The notes beneath the pieces are model-generated. The model worked only from the letters and a program-made list of their open reading frames with translations. It was not told where the DNA came from and ran no database searches. The position numbers were made by a program, and so were the translations under genes. A stretch of DNA of 64,000 nt from Zea mays. Its lineage: Eukaryota > Streptophyta > Magnoliopsida > Poales > Poaceae. This document shows positions 33,607 to 44,697 of this stretch, one piece after another (position 1 is the stretch's first letter; each line of letters opens with the position of its first letter). The stretch is taken from the NCBI RefSeq assembly GCF_902167145.1, contig NC_050101.1, forward strand, positions 114,729,789 to 114,793,788. Direction: 5' to 3'.

Positions 33607-34530
33607 TCATGATCTCCTGCTTGCCTTAGAATCTGAAGACCACAGAGAAGCAGATGAACTTTCAGATAAAGAGCTGTAAGACTTGTCCATTGTTTTACTC
33701 CTGGTGGTATCTGCTGGTTCAGTCTCAGCGATAGCATCCATCAGTAAGTGTTGTAAGACTTGTCCATTGTTTTCCAAACATCCAACTTCCACTTCCTGCC
33801 TGAAAGCCAATCTGGACTCATTCTGTTATGACCGGCCGCCACTACAGGCGCCGGATAACAGCAGATGCAACGGATAGACATGCAAATTAGTTGGATAAGG
33901 ATCTACACATGCAGATTAGTTGGATAAGGATTAGAAGATTAAGGGATAAGATTTGTTAGAGAGAAAAGAGGGATTTGATCTCATTAGATAAGTACTAGAA
34001 GGGAGTATAAATAATTGTAAGCACCACCCTATAGGGAATTAAGCAGAAACAATTATAGTTTCCAGCTTCCCTCTGGGAGCTGGGAGAAACCCTAGCCGCC
34101 ACTGTTCACCGCGCTACTGTTCACCGCGCTACTGTTCATCAGTGCGCTCTTCCGTTCAGCAGCCCATCTCCCTCTTTCCCTGCGCCCAGCATCCACGGCG
34201 CCCAAACACAGCCGTGGGCGTTTCCTCCCTCACCCAGTCCCCTCACACTCATACAACCTAAGGCCAATCCGTGGTAGGGATCGTATTCCTATCACATTCA
34301 CTGGGTTCCAAACCCATTTTTCTTCCCCCCGTCACACTCACAGTTTGAGCTGTGCTGATCATTGTAATGCTTATCATTCCATGCATCATCAAGCAAGGCT
34401 GATGTAGTCCCTGCTTCACTGAACTTCTCTGGTTCCTTAATACATCTATTCTCAAGAGATGCTATGCTGCTCATGCGCTCACCTGCTTCAGCGGCTGCTG
34501 CAGTTTGCCCATTTGCCACTATTGTGTTTT
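33607..34530 (-). pseudogene. Unrecognised captured coding segment split by a solo LTR
   Basis: On the minus strand an open frame at 34519-34298 (ANGQTAAAAEAGERMSSIAS...) and another at 33823-33607 (ESRLAFRQEVEVGCLENN..., ending SDSKASRRS stop) lie either side of the solo LTR. The left part reads in frame across the insertion point, and a plausible AG acceptor is near 34550. The product is acidic and Ser-rich at its end. Within it, a 20-bp stretch at 33677-33696 is repeated at 33753-33772. I do not recognise the gene. It could be the last exon of a host gene next to the AdoMetDC fragment, also on the minus strand. Confidence 0.5.
33824..34294 (+). mobile_element. Solo LTR, 471 bp
   Basis: It begins TGTTATGACC and ends CCTATCA, flanked by a perfect 5-bp duplication CATTC (33819-33823 and 34295-34299). 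A TATAAATAA box (about 34012) and GAAACCCTAGCC leader-like sequence give plus orientation. No internal retrotransposon sequence is present, so it is the product of LTR-LTR recombination. The short length and TGTTA start suggest a Ty1/copia family. Confidence 0.88.
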
Positions 34531-34841
34531 CAGCAGGTGTACAATCTACAAGTTGGTGCAGTTTTTATCACGAGCCTACAGCAGGCCAGAGTTATTTGGA
34601 TATGCAAATTGTAACGAACACAAGACTTTATTTAGATCCAAACAATTCAAAAGCACAATATCGATACACTGCTCATTGCGGCAGACAAAGCTGACCACCT
34701 AGAGCTGTTTATTGCAAATATAAGCATGTGACACATTACAATAGCACAGGTTATGTGGCATAAATAATTAGGCTTGGCTGCTTCACAAGATAACCAGTGG
34801 CAGCAACTCTGAATCTGATCTCTCGTCGACCGCATCAGCAT

Positions 34842-35415
34842 TTCATCTTCTTTACCTCTCTTTCCTCGCTCTCATCCACAGTATCAGCTTCACAGCAGGG
34901 AGCATCACTCTCTGAGCGATTCTTGACAATGTCACCACTCACCAGCGAAGTCATGCAGGACTGACCTCGGCGACCCATGGTTCGTTTCGCCCGTAACAGT
35001 GAAGCTCTGATAGATGAGCAAGCCACCAAACGACAGCACCTGCTCAACCATCTTCGCATTGTCCCGCTCGCCGAAGATGGTCACCGCAACAGAGATCTCA
35101 GCTGGACCAAAGCACCTCAGCACCCTCTAACCAGGTCGCCATAAGAGAAAGAAGCCCGGGTTGAAGCCCATGACCTCGTAGCTTGCATAGCTGAAGCCGT
35201 CCTCTGGGGTCACATGAATGGTCGACAAAGCTTGGTCATCTCCTTGGCGCACAGCGAGTAACCATCAGCAGTGGTCTTGAAGAAGACAGAAGCTTTCTTC
35301 TTTTCCAGCCCAGTCATGCACATCTCCAGAGTAACGACAGGCGCCCGTAACAGTGAAGCTCACCAAAGATGGTCACGGCAACAGAGAACTCAGCGGCGTA
35401 GTACACGTGCAAGAT
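34842..35415 (-). pseudogene. Captured S-adenosylmethionine decarboxylase fragment, rearranged
   Basis: Minus-strand pieces match the C-terminal half of plant AdoMetDC, the polyamine-pathway enzyme making decarboxylated AdoMet. At 35335-35221: MCMTGLEKKKASVFFKTTAD through CAKEMTKL. At 35222-35130: HVTPEDGFSYASYEVMG. At 35123-34940: VLRCFGPAEISVAVTIFGE, then GGLLIYQSF. The tail to 34842 ends in an acidic/basic stretch and KKMKC stop. Between the pieces sequence is deleted, an in-frame stop interrupts, and a second copy of EFSVAVTIFG lies upstream at about 35365-35395 joined to HVYYAA. The catalytic N-terminal half is absent. It cannot be functional. Confidence 0.85.
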
Positions 35416-35449
35416 GGCAGACAGCCACGGGAGGTCAAAATGAAAATGC

Positions 35450-36535
35450 AGGTGGTTTCTACGCTACTAGGATGGGGATGACGATAAAGCTATCAGGATG
35501 GCTTCCTCGCGCTCTGCGAGAGGCAGAAACGATCCATTGTAAGCACCGAATCATAGATAGGAACTCCATTTTTTTATGTATGAAAATAGGAATTGCCCCG
35601 TACATACGTTCGAGTAAAATTATAGGAAACATCATGATCCATAAAAACCAGAGAACGATTGTATACCTGCTGAAAACGTCATGAAAATTAATATTATAGG
35701 AAAATAGGCCTTCTTTAAGCCTACAGTAGGCCAGAGCAGAGTTCAGCCCCCACAACATCAGAGGGTGAAAAATAGAAACATTGTAAGCATACCTGTTTAT
35801 CTACTTATAATGCAATTGCTTCAATATATGATTAATACATAGGTGTTCATGCATCGTCAGTCACTCAGTCTTTTCTGAAACCAATCAATGGACCCTATCT
35901 ATCTATGAACTATTATGGCATTTGTTATTGAAAATGAATCATCATCATTTCATCTCATTCCATATTAAGATCTCAAATAACTGACCTTTTTCAGGTTTCT
36001 GTTTCTAAACCATGAACCATTATTGTTTTAGCATCTGATGAAAATACGGACCAAGTTAGTATTTTTGTTCTATACATATTTAATATTTTTTGGAGCTAAC
36101 CCTGTCATATTATTGCATATCTTCTTTTTCTTTGGTTGTTAGCTTGCATGCTGGTTAGTACATATTTGTTCTTGTAGCCTGTTGCCGAGACCACTGTTGA
36201 AAGTGAAGGTGCGTCTCTTGTTTTTTAGTTTTTTGGCTGTTGCATGGGAATCCTCTTCTTTGTGACACTAGCTGACTAGAAGAGTTGATGATGTTATCAA
36301 TGTGAGGTAATTCAGCTACTCATTTGATTCATTCTTCTGCTTAATTTTAATTCATGACAGATGGTTTAAAGGGGCTGCCATAATGTGAGCATTTTATCTT
36401 CCTTTTTAAATTCTAGCGGACACCAGAAGTTGAGTTTGTTCTGGTTTAACATACATAATGTGTTCAAGCTGTTGTTTCAGATACATCAGTTTCAGTCCCC
36501 TGCCTGCACATAATACTCTCTGAAACCGCTTCGAA
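35450..36535. other. Helitron interior, no gene recognised
   Basis: AT-rich sequence. One possible small exon (about 36180-36210, between TTCTTGTAG and GTGCGTCTC, encoding PVAETTVESE) is bounded by splice-like sites but is too short to identify. Part of this may be intron upstream of the epimerase exons. Confidence 0.3.
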
Positions 36536-36538
36536 CAG

Positions 36539-36934
36539 GTACTACCGCAACATCACTGCAAACACTCTAGCAGTGCTAGAAGCCATGGTTGCACACAATG
36601 TGAGGACTCTCATCTACTCTAGCAAGTGTGCAACCTATGGAGAGCCTGACAAGATGCCCATCGCTGAAGGAACTCCCTAGGTCAGCAGTTCAGTTCTGAT
36701 TTCTGAAACCATTAGTTCCTTTCTAAAATCAAGTTGAACGCCTCTCTAGCTAGCATTAACAAAAAATGAGGTTAAAGTTTACAAACTTCTCCTTCTCGAG
36801 TTCTGAGCATAAACTATATATGTCGTGCAGTTCCCGATCAACCCATGTGGTAAGGCCAAGAAAATGGCGGAGGACATCATTCTGGACTTCTCAAAGTTGA
36901 AGAAATCGGACATGATGGCCATCATGATTCTCAG
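36539..36934 (+). pseudogene. Captured UDP-arabinose 4-epimerase (MUR4/UXE-type) exons
   Basis: Two neighbouring exons with their intron. Exon one (36539-36680) encodes [19 protein letters not shown] then [20 protein letters not shown], including the SDR-family catalytic-region motif (SS.CATYG). Exon two (36831-36934) encodes [20 protein letters not shown]. The family interconverts UDP-xylose and UDP-arabinose in the Golgi. The YGKAKK catalytic Tyr is Cys here (PCGKAKK), T of SSTCATYG is K, and the last codon of exon one is TAG where CAG is expected, so the fragment is dead. Both splice junctions are kept. Plus strand. Confidence 0.88.
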
Positions 36935-37943
36935 GTTGGATTGGATTGAACACACACCACGAAACCAGAACTACCCCTTTTCCAGACCATCGTAATAGAG
37001 TTTAGTTCTGTTCTGTAATAGAGTTTAGTTCACTATTAAAGTTCAGTTCTGGAATTTGAATTCAGTAATAGAGTTCTCAGCCACCAGGTTACATGTGCCT
37101 CCTTCAAAAAGGCTTCTATTATTAGAGTTCAGTTCTGGTACCTGGTATCTGGTACTGCTTCAGTTCTGGTGGCTGGTTTTGTTTCAGTTTGTTTCTGTTT
37201 AGTGATGAATCATACAAATGTTCCAAGGGTTGCATTTGTTATATTTCACAAATGGACAGGGAATGCATTTGTTTATGGATCTATTTGTTTATGGATGGAA
37301 TGAACAATCTGATAAATTCACACTGATATAGCTGAATATTTGATTTAATATGTAGGTAATGTGATACTGTCCATACTATAGTAATGAGTTGTGTTATGTA
37401 ATGCTAATACTTAACATAACTACCTCACATGCCTGATCTATTAATATGTGCATTGTATATGTTTGGTTTTTCTTTGCTTTGTCCACATTCAGTTTTTAAA
37501 AAAAAATTCTCATGAAATGAGACAATTAGTGTGGACATAGGATTGTATTTTGTTGGTTCTTGTTCTGATCTCCAGATATATTGTTGAACCATCTTTTCCC
37601 CCTTGTTAATAATTTCTATTTAGAGTCATTAATCTGGGACACCTGTAACATTATCAAGTTACTCCTTGTGCTGATGACTTTCTGTATTCTGATTGTTGCA
37701 TGCTTAATGATATTGGTGTTACTCTAATGACTACAGAAAATGGCATCAGATTTCCTAGGTACTTCTAGATTTGGGTTGATGCGACTTGGTTTGTCTGTAC
37801 AGTTTTGATCTGGCAGGGTGTTTTTGACGATAGAGTTGCCTGACGCCCTGCGAGTTTGATCTTGAGTTGTTTGATGTTGTCTATTTAATACATGTTGAAT
37901 GAAGTGTTTTAGATTTTGATTGTATTGGCCTTCCTATTTGCAG
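36935..37943. other. Helitron interior, AT-rich, no gene recognised
   Basis: The phrase AGAGTTCAGTTCTG and variants recur several times at about 36990-37180, a local low-copy repeat. The remainder is AT-rich and intron-like. No coding similarity is seen. Confidence 0.35.
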
Positions 37944-38100
37944 GAGTGCAAAGCAATTGTTGTCCCAAGAACCATATGCTACCAGAACAAGAAAGATGAG
38001 AGCGGTTGGTGGCCAAGGCTCCTGAAAAAGGACCTGTGTTCTTGAAGGTTGACTGGACAAATGATAGGATGAGGATGGCGAAGATGTTGGATGTTAGTAT
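37944..38100 (+). pseudogene. Captured co-chaperone p23-like exon
   Basis: After a good acceptor (CTATTTGCAG) the frame reads VVPRTICYQNKKDESGWWPR and LLKK. A small deletion then shifts the frame and the homology continues as GPVFLKVDW, with DEDGEDVG in a further frame. This is the end of the CS domain and the start of the acidic tail of plant p23, an Hsp90 co-chaperone. The frame changes make it a pseudogene piece. It ends about 500 bp before the Helitron 3' terminus and is plus strand. Confidence 0.78.
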
Positions 38101-38584
38101 TTCACTTTTGGTTGATTATGTTTTTTCTTATGCGCCTGACAAATCTAGATTTGCAACCAGACATGCTTTATTCTTGGTCCTGTTTTGTTTTCCTTATGTA
38201 TCAGTTCCTTAACTTGTAATACACATGATGTTTTTCTTATGTATTAATTCCTTAACTTGCAATGCACATGATGTATTCCTTATGTATTAATTCCTTAACT
38301 TTTAAAGCACATGATGATGGCTGGTTGTCGGGTAAGTTCTCTTAAACTTTGGTAAGCTTACGTACTTTTGCTATGGATCTTTTGAATCAATTACAAGGTA
38401 ATTCATTTAAAAATCGTAGTAACACACGTGTACCTAAATATCATATATAAAAGTCTATATGGTACTGATGGTTGCAATGTAGTGGTAAAACAACTAAATT
38501 AAAATAACAAAATTTATGTATAGATAGGATCATAAATGTATTAAGAAACCTTTTCTCATAGCAGTACCGTGATATTATGTGTTT

Positions 38585-38613
38585 CCGTTGCAACGCACGG
38601 GCACTCACCTAGT
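38585..38613 (+). other. Helitron 3' terminus
   Basis: CCGTTGCAACGCACGG can fold into a short hairpin. It is followed by GCACTCACCTAG and then T. This is the CTRR-T ending with upstream hairpin typical of maize Helitrons and defines the boundary at 38612. Confidence 0.85.
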
Positions 38614-38637
38614 AGCACATGAAAAGCAATCGAGAGG

Positions 38638-38856
38638 TACTGTCTCTGTCCAAAAAATACAGTTTTAGATGTATTATCGATTAAAATACATAAAAGCTTA
38701 ATTAAATATTGATAAAACAGTAATATTTTAAATATTAAATGTATACCATGAAATACGTTTTGCGCCAAATATAATGGCACCTATTTTATATTATTAATTT
38801 TAGCGTTGTTTAAAATAAAAACATAGCACTATTCACACCTTTTTAGAACGGAGGGA
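38638..38856. mobile_element. Degenerate Stowaway-like MITE
   Basis: The left end (TACTGTCTCTGTCCAAAAAA) and right end (AGAACGGAGGGAAC) resemble the CTCCCTCCGT.CC inverted ends of Stowaway MITEs. The 220-bp interior is AT-rich. It lies 25 bp outside the Helitron 3' end. Confidence 0.55.
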
Positions 38857-39640
38857 ACACTTGATTATGAGTATATGCAACCGCCGAAAAGCTTTAACGA
38901 ACGAACAAAATCCTTTTTGCTAGGAATGGATCCAGCGGTGAGTCGAACTAGAACGGGAAGTCCACTATCCGCTTCCAATTCCATGAAAGTTTACTAGAGA
39001 CTCTCTTAATCTAAAATATATACATACAATATAATGTAGAAGAGCTTTTATATTATAATAATTTAGTTCAGTCACCGCTAAACATTTTTTGGCTTCGTCA
39101 TGCTCTTTGTCACACTTACAAAGAACGAGCAGAGCGAAATATAATAAAAAGCAGTCTCTTACCAGAAGAGCCAAAACCATCTAGAGCTCTACCTAGAGAC
39201 ATCAAATTTGACGAAAATATTCATTATTTACGAGCAAAGCCAGCCGTGTACAGAAAAGTGGCATTTATATGCATTGCATTAGGACCAATATAATTCTAAA
39301 TATTTTCTTGCATTTTCGACATTCCAATATAGTAATAACTACAATTGTTGAGCAGCATTGCGCGCGCACTTTTTTATTTCTATTGTTTTATGCTTTTGAT
39401 GTAGTTTCTGTTTAATGTTAGCATTTTATTTTTTTTCAATAATTTAAAAACCATAGGCTTATATGTTTGTGAAGGTGAAAATGTAATATATTTTGATCAC
39501 ACATAAAAAATATAACAGTGTTAACATCTAAGTGAGCTTGATGGACAAAGAATATAGGTTGTGATGGAAATAAAAATACTAATGATTAAGCAAAAGTAAC
39601 TTGATATATCACTTCTCCCACAAAAAATTATACTCACGGC
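38857..39640. other. AT-rich intergenic DNA, nothing recognised
   Basis: Short frames only. No motif, repeat or coding similarity beyond AT-rich sequence is visible. Confidence 0.3.
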
Positions 39641-39800
39641 CTCTGTCCCAAATTAAAATTACTTTTAGTTAATTAATAGATTTATATAATATTTGATGTA
39701 TGTGTTTTGTGTCTAGATTCATCATTATTCATTTGTCGATAAAGTTTTGTGTCTCAGATTGAAAAAACACCAAAATAAAAGATGTAGTTCTTGAAATGTT
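39641..39800. mobile_element. Stowaway-like MITE remnant
   Basis: CCTCTGTCCCAAATTAAAAT followed by TTAATTAATAGATTTATATAA matches the left half of a common grass Stowaway MITE (compare 40851-41020). A matching right end is not clear. Confidence 0.45.
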
Positions 39801-39877
39801 ATGAAACTTTTTAATTTACAATTATTTGATTTGAAATCATATTGTCATATTGATTTACAATTATTTGATTCGAAGTT

Positions 39878-39995
39878 TGTCGAGTGCTTTTTTTTTGCCG
39901 AGTGCTAGAAAAGTACTCGACAAAGAACCATTTGCTGATAAAGTATTTGCCGAGTTTTTTTGTCGAGTGTAGCACTAAGCAAAGGTTTTGCCGAA
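39878..39995. mobile_element. CACTA-like subterminal repeat remnant
   Basis: Direct and inverted copies of GCCGAGTGCT / AGTACTCGACAAAG and TGTCGAGTG. Such TTTGCCGAGTG arrays occur near the ends of grass CACTA (En/Spm) elements. No transposase is seen, and the assignment is by recalled motif. Confidence 0.4.
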
Positions 39996-40707
39996 TGTAA
40001 TAACCCGGAGGATCGACTATGATACCATTTTTAACACCACATCCACTCCCGGATCAATGGTACTTACTCATGGCAGTCCTCAGGGATCATAGGCCATCCT
40101 CATAGATCAACACGAGGCTTGTGCACACTTTGTACTCACTCGTGGGCGCTCGAGAAGACTTTACAGTCATCATCTATCCCAAAATTGCTGTGGGTCAAAT
40201 ACGTTTAACATAGAGGTTCTTTCGAGACAGGCTTCCAAAAAAGAAGATGTAACTTGTGAATATGAGTATTTTATCATTCATATTTAGTCTTGGATCAGGA
40301 TATCACACAATCACGGCCCAGGATATTTCACTCTTGGTACCTAGTTGCAACATGATGATATATATGCATCAAGATAACAAAAGCAGACTTTCCTTAGGTA
40401 CAAAATATACCTATTGTAATATATTATATCTTTATTAGTGATGTTATCTATCAACTAGAATAATTCTCATGGGTTAAAATGTTATTAGTAGTATTCCTAC
40501 CTTGAATGAAAATGTTAAGTGCACCACTCCGATAATATAATGCCATCTTTTACCTTCTTTAGCCGTGCACAGACATATCCTGCTTACTTTTGGCATCACC
40601 TTTGTCTTTTGAACCAGGAAGTTTCTTCCATTCGAATCAATAGAAGGTGACAGGAAACTTCCTGACCACACGGTGTCAGCAAAGGAATACCATTGCTGCA
40701 GTGCTGC

Positions 40708-40849
40708 ACATTACTTTTACTTTCTCACCTTTTTTATCTTCATCCATGGAGCATATACATAGTATATGTATTATAATTCACATTACTTTTACTTTTGCAC
40801 CTTTTTTATCTTCATCCATGGAGCATGTACATAGTATATGTATTATAAT
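40708..40849. repeat. 71-bp tandem duplication
   Basis: 40708-40778 and 40779-40849 are near-identical copies (CACATTACTTTTACTTT... to ...GTATTATAATT), differing at a few bases. It abuts the MITE that follows. Confidence 0.9.
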
Positions 40850-40850
40850 T

Positions 40851-41020
40851 CGTCGGTCCCAAATTAAAATTCGTTTTACTTAATTAATAGGTCATACAAT
40901 ACTTGATGTAATACTTGAAGTATATGTGTTATATATAAGTCTAAATTGTTCTTTATCTATTTAAATATAGACATAAAAACTAGAGCTAAAACGACTATTA
41001 TTTTAAGACGGAAGGAGTAT
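40851..41020. mobile_element. Stowaway-like MITE
   Basis: CGTCGGTCCCAAATTAAAAT at the left and TTTTAAGACGGAAGGAGTA at the right form imperfect inverted ends of the CTCCGTCCC type, about 170 bp apart with an AT-rich core. The terminal TA is consistent with a TA target site. Confidence 0.65.
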
Positions 41021-42557
41021 TATGTTGCTGATATATCAGTTTCTAGTGAAGGGATAACATATATAACGACCACGTTGCAAAAACAAAATCTTTTGCTTTC
41101 TATTCACTAGAATATCCAAGCAGGTTGCTTGGTTTGGAAGAATGCTTGCTTATATATGTTTAATTTAATGATAAGTACAGGTGTGGGTCCATTTGTCACG
41201 CCAGAATTAGGTGTTGTCGGAAGATTAGTACGAACAAAGCGCGGACACTGCAAGGCTGAGTGTTTGAAGGGTCAAGTAATAATTCAGTCTGGTGTCTGGT
41301 CACCTGTATTCCTAAACTAACCTCCACACACACACAAAAAAAAAGACGATGCAATTTGGTGGTGAGCTGGAGCTCAGATCTTTGTTCTCACTTAGGTCAT
41401 CGTGGGTTCCACATGCCAATTTGGTTGGCATAGTTTGGAAAATGTGCTGCAGACGAGCATTAACAAAGGAACTGGCGAATTGCTGTATGCCTGTATCCTA
41501 ATGTAGGCGCACATAGAGTTCGTTGTCGCCATTATATATATGTTTATCTAAAAAGTCGTAGTGCAAGAAAAAAATCGTAATGCAAGTTGCTTATTTATCT
41601 AGAAAATGTAATCGTCCTACTTTCCGTTATTCTCAATGTTCGCTTCCAACGAACTGAATCTCTGATTGAACAGGGCGGTTGGCATAGTACAGCTCTCTAA
41701 GCTGATTAAGTAAAAGGTTTACAAGCTGATGTACAGCTCTAGTGCTGGTACCACTTGGACATTCGTTAATCAGTGAAATGAAACACATAATGTTTGGTTA
41801 GGCTTAATTACTAGTTTACTACTCTGTGCTCATGCTTGATACCATAAATTGTGGCTATTCTTTGAGCTATGGACCACTGATGAAACAATCAAACGAGGAC
41901 AATAAAAATTGGAAGGTCCATGCAGGCTGGAATTGAGGTGTCCATAGGGCAAAGGGCATGTTTAGGAGAAGGGGATTTGAAGAGCAGGAGGAATCCACTT
42001 CTCTGAAACAAGCTCTAAAGGATGATCTGCTTGCATACTAGGATTATATTTTTGTCTGTACAAATGTCCTTGCTGCTTCACCTCTAGTAGCATTAGATAG
42101 GTTGGTTCTAATCCTACAGGTCTCTCAAATCAGCTATTGATCATATTGTTGACTCTATCAATTACCGTCTGTTCACATTGGTTTTTTCTTTTACAGATTT
42201 TTTACATAAAACACGTCGTTTTATTGAAATAAAAATATATTCGACTATATAAAATCTACATATTCATAAACCACAAATAAAAATTACATGATTTATATAA
42301 CATACATAAAAATCACATAATTTATAAAGTGTAAGTAAAAATACATAATTCATGTGAATTTTAAGGACTATGTTTATTTTTTTGGACTTCAAATAGTTAA
42401 AAACAACAACTAACTGGTGTGGCGTACATGGAGATCAATCAGAACATGCTATGTCGCTAAGTCGATCAGTACTGATCGGTTTACTACCAACTGTTTTGGA
42501 TTAATACCAACCAAACCATCTAACATATCAGTCAGTACCGATTAATATCATCTCAAA
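41021..42557. other. Intergenic DNA, nothing firmly recognised
   Basis: A 63-codon frame at 41129-41320 has no recognisable domain. The stretch at about 42170-42400 is AT-rich with repeated CATAAAAAT/AATCACATAATTTAT units and looks like old transposon DNA. Confidence 0.3.
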
Positions 42558-42688
42558 GAGCATCTCTAATAATTCCTTAAAACTCTGATTATTGGAGTAG
42601 TAACATTTTATTTAGGATATAAAGTTTTACAGAGATCCTAATTTCTATATATTGGAAGAAATATTTTTGGGAATTATTGGAGATGCTC
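42558..42688. mobile_element. 131-bp MITE with GAGCATCTC ends
   Basis: The left end GAGCATCTCTAATAATTCC (42558-42576) and right end (42670-42688) are reverse complements with one mismatch. The interior is AT-rich and about 90 bp. Ends of this kind are widespread in grass MITEs; the superfamily is not clear because no target duplication is evident. Confidence 0.8.
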
Positions 42689-42699
42689 TAACAAGTGTC

Positions 42700-44697
42700 A
42701 ACCGGACAACAGACGTACCGACCGAACTACTGAACTAATCGGAGTTGAAGCTACCAGGGTTGTACCGACAGTTGGCCGCATTGGATCCAAACTTGTCGAG
42801 TAAACATCACTGCCCTGTAAACATGGTTACTGTGTTTGCAGTTATCAACATATAGAGGGTTCAACTGATAAGCGTACGTACCATTTCTTCAAAGTTGGGT
42901 CGGTTCTTTCATAACATAATATGTGGGTTGTAAGTTTGTAACATGTAAGACCGACTCCAGCATATTATCCAAAGTTTATTCATATACATTGTTTTGTACC
43001 GTTTTGTACTATAGACTATACTGCTCACAGAGATATCTGATGCCCTAGAACTCCCCCTAATGGCCCTAATGCAGATAGCGGCATGTAACCATCTGCACAA
43101 TTTTAGTTGCGGAGGCGATGCAATGGGACCACCAAAATCAAGAAAAGAGCTAGTTTTTATCCATATTTTTAATTAATTATTAGAACCTTTTCCCTTTTAT
43201 CTTGAATCTAACTCTACCTATTTTTAAAATCTTTTTTTCTTCAAAAAAAAAACAATTACTGTTTTTAATCTGGTTTCATTCTCCTTGATGGATTCTATCT
43301 TAAAACACACACTGCTAACACTAAAAAAAAACCTTCCCTCTTCTTTCTGTTTTATGGAGATGACAAAGAAGAAAGAAAAAAAAAGTATATTTTCAGTCAC
43401 AGGCTGCAGAATCCAGAACATATTAGAACCATTAACTGTAATACAGTAATGTAATTAACTCTTTCATCCTTAGAGCAGCAGCAAGAGCAGAGCGTGGCCT
43501 ACTACTCTTCCTTCAGTGCTATTTTTCTCCCCCGTTTGCGGTTTGCTTCGTCTTACCAACTTAGGACTTGTAGGCACGGCGAATTATTGTTAATTACTCC
43601 ATAGCAACTGAATAGTAGCAACCATGGTGGTTGTGACTTGGTGGACATGCCTGTAATGGAAGAATCCGTTCTCTTCCTTAACGTGCCGTCACGTGACTTT
43701 TTTTTTTTTTTTGAAGTTCACAACCCAAAGCCCTGTGGCCGGTAAAAGTATACTGCTACGGCTACCAAGCGAAGACAAGCTTAAGCAAGAGCGCTCGTGA
43801 GCCGAGCATATTTTCCTTCTTCTACGGGGCCGACCGTATCGCGAGCTATACTTTTCAGCGATCCCGTGTACGTAAAAGCTGTCACACGCGCCCACAGTCA
43901 CACACTACTCAACTCACCTGACCCTGCTACTGCTACGTGCCAATTTCAATTTGCCCGGCCCGACTGGAACTGGGTCTGAGTGTGCAACGCAGCAACGGCA
44001 TGGCTTTGCTACTGCGGGCTGCGGCAGGGGGATTAGTTGGCGTGCTGCTTGTGGTGTGGTGGCCGCCGGTGCCGAGGAAAGCTGGAAGCTGCAGCAAAAC
44101 GCACTCGCGTCCTCCGACCTCTTCAACATGCCCTACCTGGGCGCCGACAGTTCAACGAGATTGGCTTAGATCCGCTGAAATAATCGGTCGAGCTTCCAGC
44201 AGAATCACCAGTCTCCGTGGGCCAATTACTAGTAGAGCGTAAACCCACACTGGAAGCGGAGGCCCAATTTAGCTAAAACCCCCAAGGCCTTATTTTCCTC
44301 CTCTCGTACGTTCCACGAGCCCATAGCCCTGGATACAAGCCTAGGCACATGTTTGAATATATACTGCAGAGAGCTTGCTCAGATGTTTGAGGTACTTTTT
44401 TTTTCTTCTTCTTCTGGATACAAGCCCTATGATTACGACAAGTTTTGTGTGTTTTCTAACTAGTTTTAGGCACATTTTCTTATTGGTAGAGTGCGGTATA
44501 TATTCACTATGACTCTCCAACCGAGCTGTTTTGCTATTCAATCCATTCCTTTATCCCTATCTTGTAGCTCCTAATGCTTGTATTCTTTTCAAACAGCAGC
44601 TTTATTCTGTACTTAAATTGAGCAAAACATTCCCTAGATTATTTAGATAATTATAAACGCATGTTTGACATTTAGATGGCATCACATGCTAAAATAT
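42700..44697. other. Intergenic DNA with an unrecognised GC-rich stretch
   Basis: GC-rich sequence at about 43900-44250 opens frames on the plus strand (43951-44169 includes AEESWKLQQNALASSDLFNM). I do not recognise it. The remainder is AT-rich with homopolymer T at about 43699-43712. A truncated gene fragment is possible but unproven. Confidence 0.3.

Larger units (their letters stand above)
28191..38612 (+). mobile_element. Gene-fragment-carrying non-autonomous Helitron
   Basis: The 5' end reads TCTCTACTACTATTATG directly after an A (28190), matching the TC-starting maize Helitron terminus. The 3' end has a short GC-rich hairpin (CCGT...ACGG within 38585-38600), then GCACTCACCTAG (ending 38612) followed by T (38613). 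CTRR ends, a hairpin about 10 nt upstream and insertion between A and T without target duplication are the defining Helitron features. The 10,422-bp interior encodes no Rep/helicase. It contains exon fragments of at least six host genes on both strands plus an unrecognised coding segment, several with introns retained, as expected from DNA-level capture. Assignment of both ends to one element is inferred from structure. Confidence 0.82.

Noticed and set aside
34842..35415. Functional AdoMetDC gene
   Set aside because: The N-terminal catalytic half is absent, and there are internal deletions, a stop and a duplicated motif.
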